The translations under genes were made by a program, and so were the position numbers. Below the pieces are notes generated by a model. The model was not told the origin of the DNA. It was given only the letters and a program-made list of their open reading frames with translations, and made no database searches. DNA of 64,000 nucleotides, from assembly GCF_024372745.1 (NCBI RefSeq), contig NZ_VOTZ01000004.1, positions 1 to 64,000 on the forward strand. Reading direction: 5' to 3'. This document shows positions 52,966 to 61,478 of this stretch, one piece after another. The stretch comes from Methanocalculus taiwanensis. Its GTDB lineage: Archaea; Halobacteriota; Methanomicrobia; Methanomicrobiales; Methanocorpusculaceae. Every line of letters begins with the position of its first letter. Positions within the stretch are counted from its first letter, which is position 1.

Positions 52966-53751
52966 TTACTCCACCGGCACCTTGATCTCGATCTCATAGG
53001 AGTCAATAAGCCTTCTCTCAACGATGAGATAGTAGCTCCGTCCCCCTTCGAGGATTTTTTTACTCCATGGGCGGGGGTCAAATTTTTCATCCTCCCAGAG
53101 CCGGTTGTCAATGATTCCTCCTTCTGTCGGGCTGATCGTGGCAACCACCCTGCTTGGATCACTTGCATCCATCACTGTGATAGTAAACCGGGGATACGCC
53201 GCCATCCCAATAAGTCTTTCATCAGAACCTGCTATCTTTTCACCGGGGTTTGTCGAAGTCTCAAGGGTATACCAGATCTCCCAGCGAGGGAAAGGTATGG
53301 CGAATACCTCGGTTGTCAAAGGTGTTCCGGATGTGAGCCCGTCACCGGTTCCGGCGCTGAATGTTGCATAGGTTGCCAGCCGCGGGGTTGTTGGCCCTTC
53401 ATCAATTGGAGTACGAGCCTGGAGACGGTCATCTTCCAGCCTGAGACCATATGTTGCAGGATCACCAATCCCAAGCTGGATTGGCGATCCATCCCATACC
53501 TGCGAGGGGGCAGCGCCGATCCCTGCCCCTTCAACCGTTGATGGATGGGGGATTCTGATCTGGCCAAGCGGCACCGGAGTTGGAGGCTGTATCTGGTATG
53601 TACCCGGCTCACTCCCGATTCCCGGAATTGACGGGATATCCGGGAGACTCAGATCCGGGCTCTCTCCGGTTGCCATCGGCTTGATGACGACTGCCACAAC
53701 GATGATGAATACAAGCCCGATAAGAAATATTATCCCGTCTTTTTTATCCAT
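52966..53751 (-). CDS. Membrane-anchored extracytoplasmic protein of unknown function
   Basis: 261 residues. The N-terminus MDKKDGIIFLIGLVFIIVVAVVIKP is a single anchor helix, followed by a proline-rich linker (LSLPDIPSIPGIG, TPVPLGQIRIPHPS) and a ~170-residue domain rich in beta strands (FPRWEIWYTLETSTNP, YPRFTITVMDASDP, GRSYYLIVERRLIDSYEIEIKVP). This suggests a surface protein with a beta-sandwich. No family is recognised. It ends head-to-tail with the alanine dehydrogenase gene and diverges from the archaellum operon; a surface or archaellum link is only positional. Confidence 0.7.
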   Translation of the reverse strand: MDKKDGIIFLIGLVFIIVVAVVIKPMATGESPDLSLPDIPSIPGIGSEPGTYQIQPPTPVPLGQIRIPHPSTVEGAGIGAAPSQVWDGSPIQLGIGDPATYGLRLEDDRLQARTPIDEGPTTPRLATYATFSAGTGDGLTSGTPLTTEVFAIPFPRWEIWYTLETSTNPGEKIAGSDERLIGMAAYPRFTITVMDASDPSRVVATISPTEGGIIDNRLWEDEKFDPRPWSKKILEGGRSYYLIVERRLIDSYEIEIKVPVE

Positions 53752-53943
53752 TGCTCACCTCCGGAACGGTTGCTTTGTCAAGGAGCACTATATTCTTCTT
53801 CTGTTTCTCTACATCTCGTATGGTATGCAGATTCATTGGTACAGGAGATTAACCCGCAGGATATTCGTTTTACTACTGACCTCGCTTGTATTATTATTTC
53901 CTGAATATAGTTGGCAATATCTGGCAATAACAATAACTCACCA

Positions 53944-53970
53944 TATGTATGATACATACTTATTTATATC
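53944..53970 (+). promoter_or_regulatory. Archaellum operon promoter with TACATA palindrome
   Basis: TATA element TATTTATATC at 53961-53970. Three nt ahead is the perfect 15-bp palindrome TATGTATGATACATA (53944-53958), holding TACATA on both strands next to the BRE position. The transcript would start near 53990, with ~70 nt of leader before arlB1. TACATA is, as I recall, the hexamer bound by the activator EarA at the Methanococcus fla promoter. Confidence 0.55.
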
Positions 53971-54058
53971 ATTGGATACACTAGGGAACTATGAATATTG
54001 GTTCGCTCCCATAGGAATGAATCCGGTATTCTGGTAAGGAAAAGAAGGTGATTTTAAC

Positions 54059-54619
54059 ATGAGTCTTAAGAGAAAAGAGGACGGCTTCACCGGCCTTGAG
54101 GCTGCGATTGTCTTAATCGCATTCATCGTGGTCGCTGCAGTCTTCTCATATGTGATGCTCGGAGCCGGGTTCTTCACAACCCAGAAGAGCCAGGAGACGG
54201 TCTACCATGCTGTCGGCCAGTCTGCCACCAACCTTGAGGTATCGGGACCTGTGGTTCTGTTATCGAACTCAGCTGGAACAGCCTATGATTGGGCCAACTT
54301 TACTCTCATCATGGCAGCCGGGGGAAGCCCGGTCGACATGTCGAAAGTAGTGTACTCTATTTCGACGAAAGACCAGCTCAAAGAACTTGCGTACAGTGAT
54401 GTTTCATCTGCAATGCGATGGCATAATGCCAATGGTAACAATCTTCTCGAGCGTGGTGAGATCCTTGAGATAGGCATAAGCAATGCGAATGGAGCAAGCT
54501 TTATAAATCCAAATCAGCAGTTTACCATTGAGGTGAAACCAGCAGTTGGCTCAGCACTTCCGATCACACGCACCGCTCCACTCTCGATTGGAGTCAGCAC
54601 ATACTATGAGGTCTACTGA
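54059..54619 (+). CDS. arlB: Archaellin 1 (archaellum filament subunit)
   Basis: 186 residues. A class III (type IV pilin-like) signal peptide, MSLKRKEDG, is cut by the prearchaellin peptidase before FTGLEAAIVLIAFIVVAAVFSYVML, the hydrophobic helix that forms the filament core. The C-terminal ~130 residues are the beta-rich surface domain, with NxS/T sites suited for N-glycosylation (for example NFT). AAGGTGAT lies 6 nt ahead of the ATG. A second archaellin follows 11 bp later and shares the signal region almost exactly. Confidence 0.95.
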   Translation: MSLKRKEDGFTGLEAAIVLIAFIVVAAVFSYVMLGAGFFTTQKSQETVYHAVGQSATNLEVSGPVVLLSNSAGTAYDWANFTLIMAAGGSPVDMSKVVYSISTKDQLKELAYSDVSSAMRWHNANGNNLLERGEILEIGISNANGASFINPNQQFTIEVKPAVGSALPITRTAPLSIGVSTYYEVY

Positions 54620-54630
54620 AGGTGATCATG

Positions 54631-55203
54631 ATGAAAAAACAGAATGAAAACGGATTTACCGGTCTTGAAGCCGCAATTGTCCTGATCGCGTTCGTCGTCG
54701 TCGCCGCGGTATTCTCGTATGTGATGCTCGGTGCAGGCTTCTTCACGTCACAGAAGGCACAGGAAGTTGTCCATACCGGCATGGGACAGGCCGCCTCAAG
54801 CATCGAAGTACATGGTATCGTCTATGGATATGGAAATGGAACCGGAGACAATCAGGCTGGCATCGATACAGTTACTGCCACGATTGCATTAACCTCTGGT
54901 ATGCAAGCGATGAACATCTCCGCGATGCAGGTCACCTATACCGACCCGACGAACAGGGAGTTCCTGACATATACAAGTGGTAATGCAGCAGGCGGAGGTT
55001 GGAACATAAGTAAATTCTTTAACAACATAACGGCAGACACTGTGCTTGAACCAAACGAGAAGTTTACACTGACATTCATGCCAACAACTGCCCCTGGAAA
55101 CAACACGAGGTTCACCCTTGCGCTGCAGCCGGAACAGGGAGCCCTGACAACCATTGTCAGAAGTACTCCGGCAGCGATCTACCCGGTGAATGCACTGGTG
55201 TAA
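54631..55203 (+). CDS. arlB: Archaellin 2
   Basis: 190 residues. Signal MKKQNENG, then FTGLEAAIVLIAFVVVAAVFSYVMLGAGFFTSQKAQE, nearly identical to archaellin 1; the outer domain is unrelated at the residue level. Several N-glycosylation sequons occur (NISAM, NISKF, NNITAD). GGTGAT ahead favours the ATG at 54631; an ATG at 54628 and a GTG at 54622 are in frame. A T-run after the stop suggests that many transcripts end here, so filament subunits are made in excess over motor proteins. Confidence 0.95.
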   Translation: MKKQNENGFTGLEAAIVLIAFVVVAAVFSYVMLGAGFFTSQKAQEVVHTGMGQAASSIEVHGIVYGYGNGTGDNQAGIDTVTATIALTSGMQAMNISAMQVTYTDPTNREFLTYTSGNAAGGGWNISKFFNNITADTVLEPNEKFTLTFMPTTAPGNNTRFTLALQPEQGALTTIVRSTPAAIYPVNALV

Positions 55204-55220
55204 AACCTTCCATCAATCCC

Positions 55221-55226
55221 TTTTTT
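55221..55226 (+). terminator. T-run after the archaellin genes
   Basis: CCCTTTTTTAAC 18 nt after the archaellin 2 stop. Together with the separate TATA box ahead of arlD it splits the locus into an archaellin unit and a motor unit. Confidence 0.45.
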
Positions 55227-55289
55227 AACACAACTGAGTAATTAATCCCATTATTCCACCCCTTTATCGTTTTTGCATCCAAAACCATT

Positions 55290-55300
55290 ATATATCACAC
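55290..55300 (+). promoter_or_regulatory. TATA box for the arlD-arlJ motor genes
   Basis: TTATATATCA centred ~25 nt before ATG 55319, so the transcript is probably leaderless. A TACATA at 55311-55316 lies between box and start codon. Confidence 0.5.
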
Positions 55301-55318
55301 AAATAATATACATACCAT

Positions 55319-56185
55319 ATGGCAGTAAACCAATCTCAGGTCGATAACATTCTGGCGACCGCCTCCGCCGACGATCCCGAGGTTAAACTGCAGAACCTGG
55401 AACAGGAAGTTGACCTCATGAAGAAATCGATCAAGAAGCTTTTGATCGATATACGTGAGCGTCTGAACGAAGCTGATAATCCACTGACAGTCATTGCACA
55501 GGGAGGCGAAATAGTTGCAGGACTCACTCCTGCCGATGCCGCACGAATCCAGGAGATTGAACAGAAAACCCAGGAGGATGCTGCCCGTATCCAGGAGCTC
55601 GAAGAGAAGGTGGAAGAACTCCTCTCCCGCCCTGCCCAGGAGATTGAGAAGCCTCGTTCTGGCAGGCAGCAGAAGTATCCCATTGAGGAGGAAGAGGAGC
55701 CGATTCCTGAGATGCCGCCTCAGTATGCACTCCCACAGGTACCGACAGTCGATCCCACTACCCGGTTTCCTGCAAATCTCCCGATGAAGAAGGAAGAAGA
55801 TGGAAAACTCTGCCTTCACAAGGTGTACCAGCTCTTTAACTGGACCAAAGCCGCTATCACCAAGTACGGCCATGACCGGCTGGATATCATGCTCGATTCA
55901 TACCAGTCCATCGGGTATATCAAAAAAGAGGCAGCAGACGAGGTAAAAGAGATCGCCCGCATCATGCCAGCCTCACTTGGGGAAGAGCATGAAGTGGGTG
56001 CGGACGAGTTTGTATCAGAACTCTATGTACTAAACCAGATACTGGATCCCGAGGACACCTCTCTTGACCGGGACATGATCACTGTCATGATGGAGCGGGA
56101 CACGAAGAAAGGATTTTCAAAGCGGCCAAAATTACCAAAGGAGGAACCTGGCGAAGAGTGGGCACATCTGATCGATAAGATATAA
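55319..56185 (+). CDS. arlD: Archaellum accessory protein ArlD/ArlCE family
   Basis: 288 residues. The N-terminal ~125 residues are charged and predicted coiled coil (VKLQNLEQEVDLMKKSIKKLL, then IQEIEQKTQEDAARIQELEEKVEELL). A proline-rich linker follows, and the C-terminal ~120 residues form the FlaD/E domain (LYQLFNWTKAAI-like segment, YGHDRLDIMLDSYQSIGYI, ADEVKEIARIMP). ArlC/D/E form the cytoplasmic ring linking motor to chemotaxis proteins such as CheF. Only one such gene is present, so it may do the work of all three. Confidence 0.85.
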   Translation: MAVNQSQVDNILATASADDPEVKLQNLEQEVDLMKKSIKKLLIDIRERLNEADNPLTVIAQGGEIVAGLTPADAARIQEIEQKTQEDAARIQELEEKVEELLSRPAQEIEKPRSGRQQKYPIEEEEEPIPEMPPQYALPQVPTVDPTTRFPANLPMKKEEDGKLCLHKVYQLFNWTKAAITKYGHDRLDIMLDSYQSIGYIKKEAADEVKEIARIMPASLGEEHEVGADEFVSELYVLNQILDPEDTSLDRDMITVMMERDTKKGFSKRPKLPKEEPGEEWAHLIDKI

Positions 56186-56236
56186 CACTATACAAACCAT
56201 ACTATACCAGTGAAGAGATCATATGGATGAGACATC

Positions 56237-56740
56237 ATGAGTTCAGAAACCTTCGTCACAGCCATATTTTTAATCACTGCCATTATAGCAGCAGGTGTCC
56301 TCGTCAACGCAGTTTTTCCCTCTATTTACCGTGCATCCGAGACCTTTGTCTCAAGCTCACAGGAGATGGACGATCGGATGCGAACGGACGTAGCGATTGT
56401 GAATACGGTCATGAACGAAGATGACGATATTGCATATATCTGGATAAAAAATACCGGAGTAAACCCGATAGGCGAAGGTCTGATCCCCCGGTTTGATATT
56501 TATCTTGGAAAGACAGGTGAGATCAGACGGATGGAATATGAAGGGGAAGGAGACAATCCCAGTCAGGGTATGTGGAAATACCATCTCTATGACGATAATT
56601 CAAACGATCTCTGGGATCGGGGAGAGACTCTTGAGATCGTAGCACAGAGTAGCATCAGCGTTAGTGAAGGGGACAGAATAACCTTCCAGATCGTCCTCCC
56701 GAACGGGGTGCGGAGAAATATTGACTTCTCGGTCGTCTAG
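56237..56740 (+). CDS. arlG: Archaellum stator-type protein ArlG
   Basis: 167 residues. One N-terminal helix (SSETFVTAIFLITAIIAAGVLVNAVF) without a cleavable class III signal is followed by a pseudo-periplasmic beta-sandwich (AIVNTVMNEDDDIAYIWIKNTGVNPIGEGLIPRFDIYL). It matches ArlG more than ArlF by its SETFVTAIFLI start. ArlG caps ArlF in the stator that contacts the S-layer. It ends 12 bp before arlF. Confidence 0.8.
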   Translation: MSSETFVTAIFLITAIIAAGVLVNAVFPSIYRASETFVSSSQEMDDRMRTDVAIVNTVMNEDDDIAYIWIKNTGVNPIGEGLIPRFDIYLGKTGEIRRMEYEGEGDNPSQGMWKYHLYDDNSNDLWDRGETLEIVAQSSISVSEGDRITFQIVLPNGVRRNIDFSVV

Positions 56741-56752
56741 GAGAGATGCGAC

Positions 56753-57214
56753 ATGGGATTTGCAACCATAATAGGAGCGATTGTAGGGGTGTTCCTTCTT
56801 CTTGTTGTCGCATACCTTCTGATCGGAGCCACTCTGATCACAGCTGAACTCGTGATGACAGCACAACGGGATATGACCGAAGTACAGACGGACAGGACGG
56901 GAACCTCGATTGCAATCGAAGGGCATCAGATAGTGGACAATACAACTCTCTATATCCTCGTAAAAAATGACGGGAACACGGTGATCAGGAACCCAAAACA
57001 GATGGATCTATTCATCGCAACAGAAGATGGATCCCAGGAAAGAAAAAGCTGGGAACCGACCGATCCGGTTCTACTATCCCCGGATCTCATCAATCCGGGT
57101 TTCTTCGACCCAGGCGAGACTCTGAATATGAGCGTGAGTATTGATGCCCTCTCTCCTCCAACCTGGGTGAAGGTGGCAACACCAGCTGGCACCGCCGCAT
57201 CCGCATATCTCTGA
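56753..57214 (+). CDS. arlF: Archaellum stator-type protein ArlF
   Basis: 153 residues. The N-terminus MGFATIIGAIVGVFLLLVVAYLLIGATL is the ArlF-type membrane helix, followed by a small beta-sandwich domain (GHQIVDNTTLYILVKNDGNTVIRN, GETLNMSVSID). ArlF binds S-layer protein and anchors the motor. The N-terminal anchor is not followed by a peptidase site, unlike archaellins. It is in the same operon order as arlG and 9 bp ahead of arlH. Confidence 0.8.
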   Translation: MGFATIIGAIVGVFLLLVVAYLLIGATLITAELVMTAQRDMTEVQTDRTGTSIAIEGHQIVDNTTLYILVKNDGNTVIRNPKQMDLFIATEDGSQERKSWEPTDPVLLSPDLINPGFFDPGETLNMSVSIDALSPPTWVKVATPAGTAASAYL

Positions 57215-57223
57215 GGGACTATC

Positions 57224-57985
57224 ATGGCAAAGTATGATGATGATGATTCCGGTAACTCATACCTGACCGATTTAATCGGAGGTTCAGACAAGGAGATCCT
57301 CTCGACAGGCAACCCCGAGATTGACAGGAAGATCGCAGACGGACTCCCCCTCTACTCGATGACCTTAATCGAAGGCGAGAACGACACCGGCAAGAGCGTC
57401 ATCACCCAGCAGATCATGTGGGGTGCTATGAAGAACTCCTTTACTGTCGATCTCTTCACAACAGAGAATACTGTGAAGAGTTTTCTGGCACAGATGGAAT
57501 CGATGAGCCTTGATATCTCAGATTACTTTGCCTGGGGATATATACGGGTATTCCCCCTCCATGTAGTTGGTTTTGACTGGGATGAAAGCGACATGCAGGG
57601 AATCCTTGGAAGACTGGTGAACCATATCAGAAAAAGTAAAGCTGATGTAATCATCATCGATTCACTGACACTCTTCTCAGAATATGCTTCCACAGACGTG
57701 GTCATGACTTTCTTCACTAACTGTAAAACCCTCGTAGACAATGGAAAGACCATCCTGATCACGCTCCACACCTATGCATTTGAAGAAGACTCCCTTGTAC
57801 GCATCAGATCCACCTGCGATGCCCACCTGGTGATGAAGAAATCACTCATCGGTGACAAATATGTAATGGTGATGGAGGTTGGAAAAGTGCGGGGTGCACG
57901 GAAGACAACCGGAAACCTGGTTTCCTTTGAGGTCCATCCCGGGTATGGTATGAAGATCATTCCGATGTCGGTAGCAAAAGTCTAG
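57224..57985 (+). CDS. arlH: Archaellum motor regulator ArlH (KaiC-like ATPase)
   Basis: 253 residues. Walker A GENDTGKS at 51-58 and Walker B in ADVIIIDSLTLFSEYAS (~140-155); RecA/KaiC fold. ArlH docks on ArlI and, through its nucleotide and phosphorylation state, is thought to control motor assembly. The acidic N-terminus MAKYDDDDSGN is species-specific. It lies 9 bp after arlF and 3 bp before arlI. Confidence 0.93.
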   Translation: MAKYDDDDSGNSYLTDLIGGSDKEILSTGNPEIDRKIADGLPLYSMTLIEGENDTGKSVITQQIMWGAMKNSFTVDLFTTENTVKSFLAQMESMSLDISDYFAWGYIRVFPLHVVGFDWDESDMQGILGRLVNHIRKSKADVIIIDSLTLFSEYASTDVVMTFFTNCKTLVDNGKTILITLHTYAFEEDSLVRIRSTCDAHLVMKKSLIGDKYVMVMEVGKVRGARKTTGNLVSFEVHPGYGMKIIPMSVAKV

Positions 57986-57988
57986 ACC

Positions 57989-59863
57989 ATGGCATCCTCG
58001 CTCTCAATCGACGTAACACTCCCCTTTCAGCCACAAACAGCCGATGTCGAGGAGATCTATGAAGGAGATCTCGAGTCATCAGCGCTGTACCGGATGCTTC
58101 CGGAGAATGCACGGGAATATGTCCGCGAGAGCCCCCATCTTCTTGAATATCTCCTTATTTTCCCAGTTGACATCTATGGCATTCCACTTTTCCTCTCGGA
58201 ACTCAAAGGCGATCTCAAAAAGATGGAGAGTCCGAATGTTATCTACCCTGTCGGTAATGAAACATTCGTCCATATACTCCCCGATCCAAACGATGTACGA
58301 CAGTATTACATCCCGATAGAGCCCTCGTTCCTCCATAGCGTCGGTTACCTCAACGCAGCAATCGAGTGTAAACTCGTTGACCTCCTCGATGCGCTTGATT
58401 ATGATCCCGTAACCGAAAAGGAGCGAGCTGATCTTCTCAAAAAACTCTTAAAAGAGATCACATTCATCAAAACATCGCAGGATACCGCACTCATCGAAAG
58501 CGCAGAGAGTGAACTGCCAGCGTCGATCAAGGATCGGATCATGAACTTCCTCCAGAAGGATCTCAGTGATACAAAGAAAGACTCAGTTGCGCGTAAATTC
58601 CCCGGAGTCCCACAAACTGCGGATGGTAAAGTAATTGTAACTCCTGCACAATATACCGCACTGGAATACGTCCTCATACGCGATAAAGTCGATATGGGGG
58701 TTCTAAAACCCTTTCTCCAGGACAGTTATATCGAAGATATCACCTGCAATGGCGTCGGGCCGATCTTCATAGAGCATAAGATCTTCAAAGGCTTGAAATC
58801 TGTCATCGAATTTAAAAAATCCGACGAACTTGACCTCTTTGTACTAAAAATGGCTGAGCGGATCAAAAATCCTATCACCTACAAGAGCCCGATTGTGGAT
58901 GCCACTCTCCTTGACGGCTCACGTATCAACATCGTCTATGGAACCGAGATCAGCAGGCACGGGAGCAACTTCACCATCCGAAAGGCGATGGGCGAACCCC
59001 TCTCGATCTTAAATATTATTGACAGCGGCGGTATGGACTACATGTGTGCGGCATATCTCTGGATTTTGATCGAATATGGTATGTCCCTCTTCGTCTCCGG
59101 AGAGACGGCGTCAGGCAAGACCACCACACTCAATGCAATAACCGCATTTCTGCCGCCAGAGAATAAAATCGTCACAATTGAGGATACCCCGGAGCTGAAC
59201 ATTCCCCACAGGAACTGGACACGCGAGGTTGCCAAAGGAAAAGGCAAAGGCGAGGGTGAAGGTGGCGAAGTGACAATGTTTGACCTCCTTCGTGCTGCAC
59301 TCAGGCAGAGGCCAAACCAGATCCTCGTCGGAGAGATCCGTGGTGTTGAGGGCTCAGTTGCCTTTGGTGCGATGCAGACCGGGCACCCTGTGATGAGTAC
59401 CTTCCACGCATCAAGTGTAGAGAAACTGATCCAGCGTTTAACTGGCGATCCCATCCTCATTCCAAAGACCTTTGTGGACAGTTTAAACCTTGTTGTCATC
59501 CAGAGTGCTGTGAAACGGCCAACCGGCGAGACGGTGAGGCGGGTTCTGTCCATATCCGAGCTTGTCGGATATGATCCTGAAAGCCAGGGATTCTCCTTTG
59601 TCGAGGCATTTTCATGGGAGCCTGTCACTGATACGCACACCTTTAACGCGAAAGGAATCAGTTTCCTGCTCGAGTACAAAGTGGCAACCCTGCTTGGAAT
59701 TCCTGAACGGAGGAAAGCCGATATTTATCTTGAGATTGAGAAACGTGCCAAAATATTAGAGAAACTTCATGAGGCAGGATTCACCAGGTACTATGATCTC
59801 TTCCATATGCTCACAAAAGTCAGAAAGCAGGGCCTCCTGAAGATCGATATCGGGGGGGACTGA
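57989..59863 (+). CDS. arlI: Archaellum motor ATPase ArlI
   Basis: 624 residues, GspE-type secretion ATPase. Walker A is SGETASGKTT (K377), the Asp box is IVTIEDTPELNIPH, Walker B is NQILVGEIRGVEGSVAFGAMQTGHP, and the His box is STFHAS. The N-terminal ~200 residues are longer and more acidic than in methanococcal ArlI. It hydrolyses ATP for filament export and for rotation. A charged glycine-rich loop (AKGKGKGEGEGGE, near residues 415-427) follows the Asp box. Confidence 0.95.
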   Translation: MASSLSIDVTLPFQPQTADVEEIYEGDLESSALYRMLPENAREYVRESPHLLEYLLIFPVDIYGIPLFLSELKGDLKKMESPNVIYPVGNETFVHILPDPNDVRQYYIPIEPSFLHSVGYLNAAIECKLVDLLDALDYDPVTEKERADLLKKLLKEITFIKTSQDTALIESAESELPASIKDRIMNFLQKDLSDTKKDSVARKFPGVPQTADGKVIVTPAQYTALEYVLIRDKVDMGVLKPFLQDSYIEDITCNGVGPIFIEHKIFKGLKSVIEFKKSDELDLFVLKMAERIKNPITYKSPIVDATLLDGSRINIVYGTEISRHGSNFTIRKAMGEPLSILNIIDSGGMDYMCAAYLWILIEYGMSLFVSGETASGKTTTLNAITAFLPPENKIVTIEDTPELNIPHRNWTREVAKGKGKGEGEGGEVTMFDLLRAALRQRPNQILVGEIRGVEGSVAFGAMQTGHPVMSTFHASSVEKLIQRLTGDPILIPKTFVDSLNLVVIQSAVKRPTGETVRRVLSISELVGYDPESQGFSFVEAFSWEPVTDTHTFNAKGISFLLEYKVATLLGIPERRKADIYLEIEKRAKILEKLHEAGFTRYYDLFHMLTKVRKQGLLKIDIGGD

Positions 59864-59867
59864 AGGG

Positions 59868-61478
59868 ATGTTTGAGGATGTTGTTGAGCGGCTGAGGGAG
59901 AATAATGATGGAAAGCTCCCCTTCGAAGATCTCTTCCAAAGCATATACAAACGCATCACCAGGGTTTTTGATGACCGGAGGATGGCATCTGATATCCTTC
60001 TTATGGTCACATATATGGATTCGCTTGCCATTGCAAAGGCAACACGCCCCGAGATTTTTGCCAGTACTTCTGAAAAGAAGGAGTACGCATCGGCAAAAGC
60101 GATCAAGAAGATTGAATTCTTTGTCAAGCGGTTTGGGTACAGTTATGTACAGGCAATAACAATCGTGGGTGAAAGGGTTGAAAATGCTCTCTTAAAGACT
60201 CTGCTGAATAGATTTGGCAATGCAATGGAGTCCGGGGTGCCCGACATCGATTTCCTTGAGGGCGAACTCTCATCCTCCATGGAGATCTTCAGGAACAACC
60301 AGGAAGCCGGATATGAACTCCTGAAGAAGTGGGCGGACGCATACATCGCTATGCTCCTCTCCTCGGTTGTGATCGCTATTACGCTCATGGTGTCAGTTGC
60401 AATCTATACGCCAGGTTCTGTTGAGGAGACTCTTGGTATTACCTATGTGATTGTGATCCTGATTTCAGCATTTGGTATTGGAACAATGTTTCAGACGGTT
60501 CCAACCGATGATCGCGTCTATAAGTCTGAAGACTGGTCCTCAAAAGAGCAGGGAATGCTGAAAAAACTTGAGAAGATCATTATACCACTCACAATCATCG
60601 CATGGCTTCTTGCCTGGGTAATCGGCATCCCTGCGGGCATTGTCTTTATGCTTGTAGGATTTATGGTTGCGCCGCTGGCGATCATCGCATATATTGACAA
60701 CAGCAATGTCATCGCCCGGGACGAGGAATTCCCAAACTTCATACGTGGAGTTGGTGCAATCATGGGAGGAAAATCAGTGACACTATCAACGGCACTTGCC
60801 CAGGTAGATAAGAAATCAATGCCCACACTCTCGCCGCTGCTCCTCTCAGTCTACTCCAAACTGAACCTGGGGCTGGATGAAGAGCTCTCATGGAAACGGT
60901 TTATCGGCGAGTGCGGAAGTAATTTTATCTATAAGTACTTCAGTATCTTCCGTGACACCGCAAAGATGGGAGGGGATGCAAAGAAGATCGGAACAGTCGT
61001 TGCTGACTCGATGCTTGAGCAGGTGCTGATGAGGAAGCGGCGGGAACTGGCAAGTATGGGTTTTGTGGTTCTCTTAATACCGATGCATGCAGCAATGTGC
61101 GCCATCTTCATCGCCCTCTATAATATTCTATCCACCCTCTCAAAATCAATAACGAGTGTAATGACTAGCTTTGAGGCGGCATCGGCAGCAGCGTCGGGGG
61201 ATGCAATAGGGGGTGCAATGGGTGGAGGGATGATTGGCATGTTCATTGATTTTCCGGATGCCCTGGTCGGTGCCTATGTCGTCCAGATCCTGGTGCTCAT
61301 CTGTTTTGCAAATGTAATCGTCGGGCAGCTGGCAGTGGGTGGCGATCGGAGCATGGTATATCCATTTCTTTCAATAATGTTTTTAGTCACCGGAATGCTC
61401 TTTCTTGCAATTCCACCGGTTGTTGATTTATTCTTCAGCATGGAAGGGCTGGTGTCTACAGGAGGAACTGTTGTATGA
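59868..61478 (+). CDS. arlJ: Archaellum membrane platform protein ArlJ
   Basis: 536 residues. Two GspF-like cytoplasmic helical domains (DDRRMASDILLMVTYMDSLAIAKATRPEIF, then NFIRGVGAIMGGKSVTLSTALAQVDKKS) are separated by clusters of membrane helices near 165-205, 240-275, 395-425 and 470-525. The KYFSIFRDTAKMGGDAKKIGTVVADSM segment is the conserved contact region with ArlI. It is the only integral platform of the motor. Its stop overlaps the next start (ATGA). Confidence 0.93.
   Translation: MFEDVVERLRENNDGKLPFEDLFQSIYKRITRVFDDRRMASDILLMVTYMDSLAIAKATRPEIFASTSEKKEYASAKAIKKIEFFVKRFGYSYVQAITIVGERVENALLKTLLNRFGNAMESGVPDIDFLEGELSSSMEIFRNNQEAGYELLKKWADAYIAMLLSSVVIAITLMVSVAIYTPGSVEETLGITYVIVILISAFGIGTMFQTVPTDDRVYKSEDWSSKEQGMLKKLEKIIIPLTIIAWLLAWVIGIPAGIVFMLVGFMVAPLAIIAYIDNSNVIARDEEFPNFIRGVGAIMGGKSVTLSTALAQVDKKSMPTLSPLLLSVYSKLNLGLDEELSWKRFIGECGSNFIYKYFSIFRDTAKMGGDAKKIGTVVADSMLEQVLMRKRRELASMGFVVLLIPMHAAMCAIFIALYNILSTLSKSITSVMTSFEAASAAASGDAIGGAMGGGMIGMFIDFPDALVGAYVVQILVLICFANVIVGQLAVGGDRSMVYPFLSIMFLVTGMLFLAIPPVVDLFFSMEGLVSTGGTVV

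Noticed and set aside
53825-54037. Possible 70-residue hydrophobic protein ahead of arlB1
   Set aside because: It spans the archaellum TATA box and palindrome and has AT-rich random composition; the promoter reading is better supported.
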